Below, piece by piece: positions 1 to 6,313 of a stretch of 6,313 bases of DNA. Position 1 is the first letter of the stretch. Each line of letters begins with the position of its first letter. Location: NCBI GenBank assembly GCA_947653315.1, contig CANTGP010000189.1, positions 1 through 6,313 of the forward strand, written 5' to 3'. A program made the translations under genes and the position numbers. Below the pieces are notes generated by a model. It was not told the DNA's origin. It did not search any database and saw only the letters and a list, made by a program, of their open reading frames with translations. This DNA is from an uncultured Lachnospiraceae bacterium. Its GTDB lineage: Bacteria; Bacillota; Clostridia; Lachnospirales; Lachnospiraceae.

Positions 1-3000
1 GGTTTGGCACACGGCAAGCGGCGCAGGTACCCGGACGGCAGACGGTCTTATATGGGAAACGATCCGGTCAGCGCCCTGACAGGCGCATTCCTTTGGAGTT
101 ATACATGGCTGGAAGACCATGGAAAGGACGGACTGCACTTTACCACCATGTATGATTCCAGAAGGGAGGCAAGGAACCGGGAAGGCGGACCGGCGTATCC
201 TTTGGGAAAGAAATGGACGCATTCTTTGGACTATCTGCTTAACCTGGACGGGGAACATGCATATTTTTACACCCCTTATGACGATGTGGCAGCTTTTGTG
301 CGGGATGGGGAAGACGGCGGTTTCCGGCCGGCGGACGGGGAAGTATCTTCTTATGCGCTGGCGGTAAACGGGGACGGCTCCTATTCCGTTACGGATTTGG
401 ACGGCACGGAATATGTGTTTGATGAAAAACTGTGTTTAAACCGGATTGTGGAGGACGGCATGGTGTCATACCGCTTCCTTTCCGACGGCGACGGACAGAC
501 CGTGCGCATGGAAGGATGCCACGGGGCGGGCATGGACCTTGCCTATACGGACGGGAAAGTGACAAGCGTGACGGATGCCATGGGCAATACAATCCGTTTC
601 ACCTACACGGACGACAGGCTGGAAGGCGTGACGGTTCCGGACGGCGGGAAAATGTCCTTTACCTATGACGATGCATGTAACCTGCTGACCATTACGGATT
701 TTGCGGGGGAAGTATACCTGACCAACCGTTACGACATACAGGGGAGGGTAACGGAACAGGATACGGCCGGCAGGGGCAGGAGCTTTGTGTCTTATGATGA
801 GGAAAACCGGGTGACGGAGTTTACCGACGAGCTGGGACATGTGACAAGCTATACTCATGATGAAGCCGGACATGTTACGGATATCGTACTGGAAGGAAGC
901 AGCATCCATACGGTTTACAATGACAGGGGGCAGATGACGGAACAGACGGATGCCCTTGGCAATTCCACAAAGATGGAGTATGATGAATACGGACGCATGG
1001 TACGCGTTATCCACCCGGACGGCACGGAGGAGCGTGCGGAGTACGACGGGAACAACAGGCCCGTAAAAGTGACGGGGCAGGACGGTGCAGCCATAAGCTG
1101 CCGGTATGATGAACGCGGCAACCTGGTTTGGATGCAGGATGAAAGGGGGAATACAAGTTCCTATACCTATGATGAACAGGATAACCTGACTTCCTTTACC
1201 GACAGGAGCGGCAATGTTTGGACCTATGCCTATGATGAACAGAACCATTTGGAGCAGGCGGCGGATCCGGACGGGAATGTCTGTCTCTATACCCATGATG
1301 CCACCGGAAGGATGACCTCCTATACCTCCCCCGGGGGGCGGACGGTTTCCTGTCAGTATTCGGCGGCAGGGGATCTGCTGTTCGTGGAGGATGCCGACGG
1401 CAGGATACTCTTTACCTATGACAGGAACGGCAACCGGACAGGAACCACCGACCGGATGGGCAACGGACAGCGGATGGAATACAACGCCATGGGACAGGTG
1501 ACGCTTGCCACGGATTTCCTCGGCAACGAATACCGGTTTGCCTATGATGAAAAGGGGAATCTGATCACGGAGACGGACCCGTTGGGCTACTGCGTGAGCA
1601 GTACGTATGACGCACACGGCAACCGGACCTCACGGACGGACCAAAACGGCGGCGTGACAGACTATTCCTTTGACGCGGCGGGACAACTGGTCCGGGTATG
1701 CGATGCGGCAGGCGGGACGGTAAGCTATACTTATGACTGCATGGGACGGGTGAGCGCCGTTACCGACCAGCTTTCCAACCAACGCTCCTATGTTTACGAT
1801 GCGGCAGGGCGTGTCTTAAGCGAGACGGACCCCTTGGGGCACAGTGTCGGCTATACGTATGACGAAGCGGGGAACCTGCTGGCAAGGACGGATGAGGACG
1901 GCAATGTCATTTCCTATACGTATGATGCGGAAAACCGTTTGCAGTCGGTACAGACCGGTGCGGGGACCACGGTTTTTGCCTATGACAGGCTGGGGCGCGT
2001 GGTATCCGTAACGGACACGGAGGGCAATACGGAACATGCGCAGTACGACGCCGACGACAACCTGACGGCGGCAGCGGACAGGGAAGGCAGGGAGACTGTT
2101 TATGCCTATGACGGCATGGGAAGACTCCTGGAGGAAACGGCGCCGGACGGCGGGAAGACTGCCTATGCTTACGACAAAAACGGCAACTGTGTCCGGGTGA
2201 CGGATGCGGAAGGGCATGTAACCGCTTATGAATACGATGCCAACAACCGTCTGGTGAAAGAGACGGATCCGCTGGGGCATGAAACGGCCTATGTTTACGA
2301 CGCCAGGGGGCAGCTTGTGGAAGTGACCGACGCAAACGGCGGGGTTACGGCATATGCCTATGACGGGAACGGCAACCTGGTATCGGAAACCAATCCGCTG
2401 GGCGGGGAGAGGACCTACGTTTACGACAGCCTGGACCGCCTGACGGGCAGCACGGATGAGGAAGGAAATACGTGGGGCTGTACCTACGATGCGGCGGGCA
2501 ACCGGACATCGTTCACGGATGCAAACGGCAACGTGCGCACCTACGAATATGACGCCGACAACCGTTTGGTCTGTATGAGGGACGGGGCGGAAAGCAGCCT
2601 GACGTTCGAATACACCAATACGGGCAGGGTTTCCCGCGTGACGGACATGGAAGGCGCGGCAACGGACTATGAATACGATGCCTTGGGACGGCTGGTACGG
2701 GTTTCCGGTGCCCTGGGGAGCGGCGCGGCGTTTACCTATGACGGCACGGGAAGGATGACCTCCCGGACCGATGCCAACGGGAATATCACGCGGTACGCGT
2801 ATTCGCCCGCGGGGAACCTGCTGTCGGTGACGGACGGGGAAGGAAACGCCACGGTATACACTTATGATGCGCTGGGCCGGGTGCTGACGGAAACGGACGC
2901 GCTGGGCGGCACGGTTTCCTATGCCCGTGACCTGCTTGGGCAGGTAACGTCCATGACGGATGCCATGGGGAATACGGTATCGTTTACTTACACGGCGGAC

Positions 3001-5820
3001 GGGCGGATTGCCACGGTGGAAAATGCGGAAGGCGGCGTGACGCGCTATGCCTACGATGCCTGCGGCAACCTGGTGCGGACGGAGGACGCCCTCGGCCATG
3101 CGGCGCAGTATGAATACGATGCGGCGGGCAACCGGATTAAGGAATGCCTGTCCGGGGACGGGGAACAGTCCTGCACCACGCTCTACCGCTATGACAGGAA
3201 GGGGCGCGTGGTCAGGGAAACCAACCCCCTGCTGGAGGAAAAGGCGTATGCCTATGACGGGAATGACAACGTGGTGTCCGTCACGGACGAAGAACAACGG
3301 GAGACTGTCATTACCTATGATTTGAACAACAATCCGCTGTCGATGGCGTACAGTGACGGGCGCACGGCGGCGTTCCGTTACAACAGGCGGGGCGAGCCGG
3401 TGGAAATGACGGACTGGAACGGCACCACGTCCATGGAGCGCGACGCGCTGGGCAGGCTGGCGGCGGTGACGGACCACAACGGGCGTAGGACCGGATTCAG
3501 CCATGACGCGGCGGGCAACCGTACCGGCATCCGGTACCCCGACGGCAGTGCGGCGGCGTATGCCTTTGATAAAAACAACCGCCTGCTGACCGTGAAGGAG
3601 CGTGCGGCGGGGACGGTGGAATCGTCAGGCACGGCAGATGTTGCGGGAGGCGCTGGGCAGGAATGGGAGACCGTCGCGCAGTATGCCTATGACGCGGCAG
3701 GGAACGTGGCGTCCGTCACCCAGCCCGGGAGTGTGGCATCCTATGCCTACAATGCCAACCGGCAGCCCGTGAAGGCGTCCTATCTGTTTGGCGGCACGGC
3801 GTCCGTGGAGGAGGCGTTTACCTACGACGCGGCGGGCCGGATTACCGGTTCCGTAAGGGGCGGGAACATGCCCGGGGCGGCGCGCAGCGCGGTGTACGGT
3901 TATGACGCGGCGGGGCAGCTTGTCTCGTACCTGGACGGCGGGAAGACGGAAGCCTATGCCTATGACGCGCTGGGCAACCGGACGGCGAAAACCCTGGACG
4001 GCATCCAAAAGGTGGTGTATAAGTATAATGCCCTAAACCAGCTCGTTTCCATGACGGAGGACGGCGTGGCGTACGGCTTCGGGTATGACCGGTGCGGAAA
4101 CCTGACGGAGGAACGCCGCGGGGAAACCGTGGTGCGGCAGTACGTGTACGATGCCGCGGGACGGATGGTGCTCGGGAAGAACCCGGAGGCCGGTGAGGAA
4201 AGCATTTATTCCTACAATGCCCTCGGCATGTGCGTGGGGAACGTGCGGAAGACGGCGGCGGAAGGCGTGTCCCGTAACCGGGAGGTGCAGTACGTGCCGG
4301 ATTACCTCGGCAACCCGTGCAGTGGTCTGATGGCGTATGAAACGGGTGCCGGGAGCATCCGGACCGTCTTCGGGCAGGGGTACCACAGGTTAAGCCAAAG
4401 AGCGGAAGGCGGCAGGACCTTCTTCCAGTCCGATATTTACGGGAGTCCGCTGTTTGCGGCGGACGGACAGGGCACGGTGCTGCAGTATGCGGGGCGCGGT
4501 ATCTGGGGGAACCTGAAGGACGGGACGGAAATCCTGCCCGAATTCGGGGAGAACATGGGATTTACCAGCTACCGTTATGACCCGGTGGTCGGGAAGCACT
4601 TTGCGCATGCGAGGTTCTATGACGACGCGAACGGCAGGATGCTGGCGCCGGACCCGGTGAGGAGGGACTTGAACGGGTACCGGTACTGCGGCAATGACCC
4701 GGTGGATTACGTGGACCCGGACGGTGAGCTTCCGCACATCCTCGTGGGAGCCCTTCTCGGCGGTTTCATAGGCGGTGCAGGGGGATTCATCAGTTCCACC
4801 GTGTCCCAGGTAATGGAAACGGGAAAAATCAACTGGAGAAAGGCAGGCGGGGATATCCTGAACGGTGCCATCATCGGTGCGGCACAGGGCGGGCTGGTTG
4901 CGGCCGGGGTCGGTGTGCCGAAGGCGGTTGCACATGGCGTCCACTTCCTTGCGGGAACGGCCGGAACCGCGGTACGGCAGTGGATTACCGGTGGGAAGGT
5001 TGACATCCGGGGGAGCATTACCGGCGGGATAGACAACATGATAGGCAACGCCCACTACGGTACCGGGGAGTTAAAGAACGTGAAGAATGCCGTATTCCGA
5101 GGGGGAGTGGCCGGTGCGTTAAGCGGCGGGTTCGGATACCTTACCCGTGATGTGAGGCAGGATTCCGACCGGACACCAAACGGTATCCTGGCCGGACTGG
5201 CAGGGAAACTTTATTTCCCGTACCTGCCGCAGCGTGACCCAAGGGCGGGATGCGGAAGCGGAAGCCCTTTCCGGCAGTGCCTTGGCTACAGTTCCGCGAA
5301 AGGCTACCGGTACAACCCGCTGCAAACGGGCGGCGTAAAAAGGAACCGGGAGAAGTTCAGCATTTGGAAATTTTTTGGGAGCGCGTTATATGGCGCGGCT
5401 ATCGGCGGGGTATCCAGTGCGGCGTTTTATGGTGCCGATCAGGGGATTAAAAGGCTCAGGGATAATTTCCAGTACAATAGGAGTAATGTTTATTATCATG
5501 TGACCACGGACGAAAACGCACAGAAAATAATGTCCTCAGGTGAACTGGGGAGACGGAATAATAGATGGGAAACCCGAGTGTTTGCATGGAACAGACAGCC
5601 AACAAGAAAGCAAGCGAGTATTGCTGGGATAAGCAGTAAAGCACAGAATGTTTTAAAGTTTCAAACGAATGCTTCTTTTCAGAAAGATAAGGGAAATGCT
5701 GAAAAATCAATAGCAAAGTTTGTGGTAGAAAGTACGGATGGACAAAGGGTACCAATACCTATTTGGAATGTTGAAAGTGTAGGGTTTAAAAAGGAGTGGT
5801 GGCAGTTTTGGAAAAAATAA
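1..5820 (+). CDS. RHS/YD-repeat polymorphic toxin with variable C-terminal toxin tip (5' partial)
   Basis: This is a giant RHS-family protein, of which 1939 codons are visible. RHS proteins build a hollow beta-cage around a C-terminal toxin that is delivered to competing cells. Using residue 1 = the TTG at base 4, the visible order is: an entry region with DPVSALTGAF (20-29), YDS (50-52) and GKKWTH (68-73), resembling the N-terminal RHS domain called DUF6531; about 56 YD repeats (179-1416); the RHS-associated core ending NDPVDYVDPDG (1564-1574); glycine-rich hydrophobic pre-toxin segments (about 1578-1715 and 1785-1809); and a distinct tip (about 1820-1938). No signal peptide is visible. The frame is open to base 1 and there is no ribosome binding site for the TTG at 4, so the true start and any delivery or trafficking domain lie upstream. 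The stop is TAA at 5818-5820, inside the start of the next gene. The RHS assignment is near certain; delivery route and target are unknown. Confidence 0.96.
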   Translation, partial: GLAHGKRRRYPDGRRSYMGNDPVSALTGAFLWSYTWLEDHGKDGLHFTTMYDSRREARNREGGPAYPLGKKWTHSLDYLLNLDGEHAYFYTPYDDVAAFVRDGEDGGFRPADGEVSSYALAVNGDGSYSVTDLDGTEYVFDEKLCLNRIVEDGMVSYRFLSDGDGQTVRMEGCHGAGMDLAYTDGKVTSVTDAMGNTIRFTYTDDRLEGVTVPDGGKMSFTYDDACNLLTITDFAGEVYLTNRYDIQGRVTEQDTAGRGRSFVSYDEENRVTEFTDELGHVTSYTHDEAGHVTDIVLEGSSIHTVYNDRGQMTEQTDALGNSTKMEYDEYGRMVRVIHPDGTEERAEYDGNNRPVKVTGQDGAAISCRYDERGNLVWMQDERGNTSSYTYDEQDNLTSFTDRSGNVWTYAYDEQNHLEQAADPDGNVCLYTHDATGRMTSYTSPGGRTVSCQYSAAGDLLFVEDADGRILFTYDRNGNRTGTTDRMGNGQRMEYNAMGQVTLATDFLGNEYRFAYDEKGNLITETDPLGYCVSSTYDAHGNRTSRTDQNGGVTDYSFDAAGQLVRVCDAAGGTVSYTYDCMGRVSAVTDQLSNQRSYVYDAAGRVLSETDPLGHSVGYTYDEAGNLLARTDEDGNVISYTYDAENRLQSVQTGAGTTVFAYDRLGRVVSVTDTEGNTEHAQYDADDNLTAAADREGRETVYAYDGMGRLLEETAPDGGKTAYAYDKNGNCVRVTDAEGHVTAYEYDANNRLVKETDPLGHETAYVYDARGQLVEVTDANGGVTAYAYDGNGNLVSETNPLGGERTYVYDSLDRLTGSTDEEGNTWGCTYDAAGNRTSFTDANGNVRTYEYDADNRLVCMRDGAESSLTFEYTNTGRVSRVTDMEGAATDYEYDALGRLVRVSGALGSGAAFTYDGTGRMTSRTDANGNITRYAYSPAGNLLSVTDGEGNATVYTYDALGRVLTETDALGGTVSYARDLLGQVTSMTDAMGNTVSFTYTADGRIATVENAEGGVTRYAYDACGNLVRTEDALGHAAQYEYDAAGNRIKECLSGDGEQSCTTLYRYDRKGRVVRETNPLLEEKAYAYDGNDNVVSVTDEEQRETVITYDLNNNPLSMAYSDGRTAAFRYNRRGEPVEMTDWNGTTSMERDALGRLAAVTDHNGRRTGFSHDAAGNRTGIRYPDGSAAAYAFDKNNRLLTVKERAAGTVESSGTADVAGGAGQEWETVAQYAYDAAGNVASVTQPGSVASYAYNANRQPVKASYLFGGTASVEEAFTYDAAGRITGSVRGGNMPGAARSAVYGYDAAGQLVSYLDGGKTEAYAYDALGNRTAKTLDGIQKVVYKYNALNQLVSMTEDGVAYGFGYDRCGNLTEERRGETVVRQYVYDAAGRMVLGKNPEAGEESIYSYNALGMCVGNVRKTAAEGVSRNREVQYVPDYLGNPCSGLMAYETGAGSIRTVFGQGYHRLSQRAEGGRTFFQSDIYGSPLFAADGQGTVLQYAGRGIWGNLKDGTEILPEFGENMGFTSYRYDPVVGKHFAHARFYDDANGRMLAPDPVRRDLNGYRYCGNDPVDYVDPDGELPHILVGALLGGFIGGAGGFISSTVSQVMETGKINWRKAGGDILNGAIIGAAQGGLVAAGVGVPKAVAHGVHFLAGTAGTAVRQWITGGKVDIRGSITGGIDNMIGNAHYGTGELKNVKNAVFRGGVAGALSGGFGYLTRDVRQDSDRTPNGILAGLAGKLYFPYLPQRDPRAGCGSGSPFRQCLGYSSAKGYRYNPLQTGGVKRNREKFSIWKFFGSALYGAAIGGVSSAAFYGADQGIKRLRDNFQYNRSNVYYHVTTDENAQKIMSSGELGRRNNRWETRVFAWNRQPTRKQASIAGISSKAQNVLKFQTNASFQKDKGNAEKSIAKFVVESTDGQRVPIPIWNVESVGFKKEWWQFWKK
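55..240 (+). other. RHS N-terminal entry domain (DUF6531-like)
   Basis: Residues 18-79 carry the pattern that opens most RHS shells: a DPV-x-x-x-TG motif (20-27), an aromatic stretch, F-T-x-x-YDS (46-52) and LGKKWTH (67-73), equivalent to the family's 'RtYnS ... lG.GWthny'. In known RHS structures this part lies near the start of the cage, where it helps close one end. Its presence at the left edge shows that the shell is nearly complete in this window and that only the N-terminal leader or delivery module is missing. The family assignment rests on motif recognition, without a profile search. Confidence 0.75.
538..4254 (+). repeat. YD-repeat array, about 56 units of ~21 codons (~63 bp)
   Basis: Residues 179-1416 are a near-continuous series of units of the form [YF]-x-YD-x-x-G-[RN]-[LV]-x-x-x-TD-x-x-G-[NG]. 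By eye I count about 56. The first dozen are irregular, with variants such as YTHD, YND and YSA. The middle ones (about residues 500-1130) keep strict 21-residue spacing. The last dozen are more variable and include a Gly/Ala/Glu-rich insertion at about 1198-1225. These repeats form the beta-strand spiral of the RHS cocoon. At DNA level the units are diverged, with only short exact matches such as the 19 bp at 2488-2506 and 3118-3136, so this is old repeat expansion rather than recent amplification. Confidence 0.95.
4255..4725 (+). other. RHS-associated core domain (end plug of the cage)
   Basis: Residues 1418-1574 follow the last YD repeat. They read like the family's core: YVPDYLGNP (about 1431-1439), a 'fqsDiYGSplfaaDgqG'-type stretch, then GFTSYRYDPVVGKHFAHARF (1519-1538), GRMLAPDP and NGYRYCGNDPVDYVDPDG, ending at G1574. 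This matches the RHS-associated core consensus (YYD..tG, RYYdp.tGRF, sPDP, NnPvnyvDP.G). In studied RHS proteins this region closes the cage and self-cleaves just after the terminal DPxG motif to free the toxin. Here the terminal motif is DPDGEL rather than the commoner DPxGL, so cleavage at this spot is plausible but unproven. Confidence 0.9.
4726..5457 (+). other. Glycine-rich hydrophobic pre-toxin region and linker
   Basis: Residues 1575-1818 join the core to the toxin tip. The first segment (1578-1603) is strongly hydrophobic and glycine-rich, with LVGALLGGFIGG and GGFISS. A second (about 1618-1660) and third (about 1696-1712) continue with GAIIGAAQGG and GGVAGALSGG patterns. A polar linker with two cysteines (C1750, C1759) follows, then another hydrophobic stretch, FFGSALYGAAIGGVSSAAF (1790-1808). 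Such segments are common between RHS cores and toxin tips and are often proposed to help membrane insertion or packing within the cage. The stretch keeps the GC-rich composition of the shell, so it appears to belong to the conserved body rather than the swapped tip. Confidence 0.6.
5461..5817 (+). other. Variable C-terminal toxin tip, possibly ADP-ribosyltransferase-like
   Basis: The last ~119 residues (1820-1938) differ in composition from the rest: base count is about 37% GC at 5461-5520 and 33% at 5641-5700, against 70% at 3841-3900. The tip opens with VYYHVTT (1829-1835), followed by AQKIMSSGEL (1839-1848), then VFAWNRQPTRKQASIAG (1859-1875), a KFQTNASFQKD stretch, VPIPIWNV (1916-1923) and a Trp-rich tail (W1932, W1933, W1936). 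A 'YHxT ... I..sG.L' opening is seen in several ADP-ribosyltransferase-fold families (DarT-like, RNA 2'-phosphotransferase-like, HYD1-type toxins), where the His contributes to NAD binding. That makes an ART-like toxin a reasonable guess, but I see no clear full H-Y-E or R-S-E triad, so another fold is possible. Being a separate toxin module is well supported; its enzyme class is not. Confidence 0.5.
5791..5796 (+). promoter_or_regulatory. Shine-Dalgarno (AAGGAG) for the downstream gene, inside the toxin CDS
   Basis: AAGGAG lies within the last codons of the toxin gene. It is 11 bases before the TTG at 5808, slightly long but usable, and only 2 bases before the GTG at 5799. No other good ribosome binding site is visible near the start of the downstream frame. 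Its position supports translation of the second gene from the same message as the toxin; no separate promoter can be seen. Confidence 0.6.
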
Positions 5821-6313
5821 GGCTGGAAACGAAAGAAAGGTTTTTAGATATAAGGAATCCTTTTGGTGAAAGGGGATGGGATTATACAGTAGATAATGTA
5901 TTTAATTTTGAAAGGGGAAAAATATACGGGGTTGTATGTGAATATGGAGGGGGAGGGGAAGCAATCTCCCTTCTCCTTACAAACGAGATTCCGAGAGAGG
6001 AGGAAAAGGTTTATTTCGATGATGTGGAAGTGGACGCTGGGACAGTGCAAAGGGCTGGGTGGTACATGGGAAAACCGTTATATTCAGGAAAATTGCTAAA
6101 ACGGGAGATAAGTATCCGTAAAGCATTGGATTATGCCCTGAAGAAATACCATAAATATGAAAACATTGACGGGATTATTGAAGATTTTGGTCTGACACCC
6201 GGCAGACTGCATTACGGCCTTTCCACTAACTGCTTTTGGGAAAAATGGCGTGCCTCTTTGGCAATCGGTTATGCGAGTAATAAGACTATTTTCTGTTTTC
6301 CCTGGATGAATAC
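5808..6313 (+). CDS. Putative immunity protein, degenerate ABC-ATPase-like (3' partial)
   Basis: An open frame of 168 codons plus 2 bases runs off the right edge. Proposed start is TTG 5808, overlapping the toxin stop by 13 bases; GTG 5799 or GTG 5796 are alternatives, and an in-frame TAA at 5787-5789 sets the limit. The translation resembles an ABC ATPase in outline: a short strand then GKIYGVVCEYGGGGEAISLL (37-56), matching the GxxGxGK[ST] loop in place but with Gly50 and Glu51 where Lys and Ser/Thr belong. Next come VYFDDVEVD (68-76), helices with IRKALDYALKKY (103-114), GLS (137-139) followed by EKWRASLAIGYA (145-156) like the signature helix, and KTIFCFPW (159-166) where Walker B should be, without its Asp-Glu pair. 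The AT-rich composition (about 28% GC at 5881-5940) matches the toxin tip. Its position directly after an RHS toxin argues for immunity. A pseudo-ATPase is inferred; a diverged working ABC protein or an unrelated fold remains possible. Confidence 0.7.
   Translation, partial: MEKIRLETKERFLDIRNPFGERGWDYTVDNVFNFERGKIYGVVCEYGGGGEAISLLLTNEIPREEEKVYFDDVEVDAGTVQRAGWYMGKPLYSGKLLKREISIRKALDYALKKYHKYENIDGIIEDFGLTPGRLHYGLSTNCFWEKWRASLAIGYASNKTIFCFPWMN

Noticed and set aside
4..54. TTG at 4 or ATG at 52 as the true start of the RHS gene
   Set aside because: The frame is open to the left edge, neither codon has a Shine-Dalgarno, and RHS proteins normally carry further N-terminal sequence before the DPV motif.
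466..1617. A 383-codon open frame on the minus strand
   Set aside because: This too is an antisense shadow of the repeat array, with periodic low-information sequence and no start signals.
1816..3504. A 562-codon open frame on the minus strand across the YD repeats
   Set aside because: Its translation is itself a 21-residue periodic pattern mirroring the YD units. It is open only because the repeated codons rarely give antisense stops, and it has no ribosome binding site or recognisable domain.
538..4254. The 63-bp periodicity as a CRISPR array or non-coding satellite
   Set aside because: The units are diverged at DNA level, have no constant repeat and variable spacer structure, and code continuously for YD repeats.
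4390..5055. A 221-codon minus-strand frame opposite the RHS core
   Set aside because: It lies fully inside a strongly recognised coding region and resembles no known protein.
5896..6099. A 67-codon plus-strand frame with an ATG start after the toxin
   Set aside because: It is in a different frame from the longer ABC-like frame, which covers the same bases, runs to the window end and makes coherent protein sequence. The short frame is lysine/arginine-rich noise.
5821..6313. A terminator or promoter after the toxin gene
   Set aside because: I saw no GC-rich hairpin followed by a T run and no convincing -35/-10 pair. The region is explained by the overlapping coding frame.

Overview
The window is almost entirely one gene: the 3' portion of a very large RHS/YD-repeat polymorphic toxin, read on the + strand and ending at 5820. 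It is followed by the first half of a small, tightly coupled gene that runs off the right edge and is most likely its immunity partner. The style suggests a low-to-moderate GC Firmicute, perhaps a gut Lachnospiraceae-type Clostridia. This rests on AGGAG-type ribosome binding, the absence of an Enterobacteria-style VgrG/PAAR context, and an AT-rich toxin tip. The taxonomic guess is an inference only.

Layout. Bases 1-about 240 encode the entry domain of the RHS shell (DPVxxxTG motif, then a YDS motif and a GKKWTH motif). The real N-terminus lies upstream of the window. Bases about 538-4254 encode an uninterrupted array of roughly 56 YD repeats of about 21 residues, which should form the spiral beta-sheet wall of the toxin cocoon. 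Bases about 4255-4725 encode the RHS-associated core, which ends in the usual NxPVxYVDPxG motif. Bases 4726-about 5457 encode two glycine-rich hydrophobic segments and a linker, the usual pre-toxin region. From about 5461 base composition falls abruptly from GC-rich to AT-rich. The last ~110 codons form a separate toxin tip with a YYHVTT motif, possibly of the ADP-ribosyltransferase-like fold.

The downstream frame (from about 5808) overlaps the toxin stop codon, has an AAGGAG Shine-Dalgarno inside the toxin gene, and shares the toxin tip's AT-rich composition. Its translation follows the layout of an ABC-type ATPase: a Walker A-like glycine loop, a helical stretch, an LS-containing signature-like segment, then a Walker B-like hydrophobic strand. 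The catalytic Lys, the Ser/Thr and the acidic pair are all missing. It therefore looks like a catalytically dead ABC-ATPase-like protein in the immunity position, which is the most interesting signal in the window.

The expected logic is a toxin made inside an RHS cage and delivered to neighbouring cells, with the co-translated downstream protein protecting the producer. The toxin activity and the immunity role are inferred from position and motif resemblance, not demonstrated.
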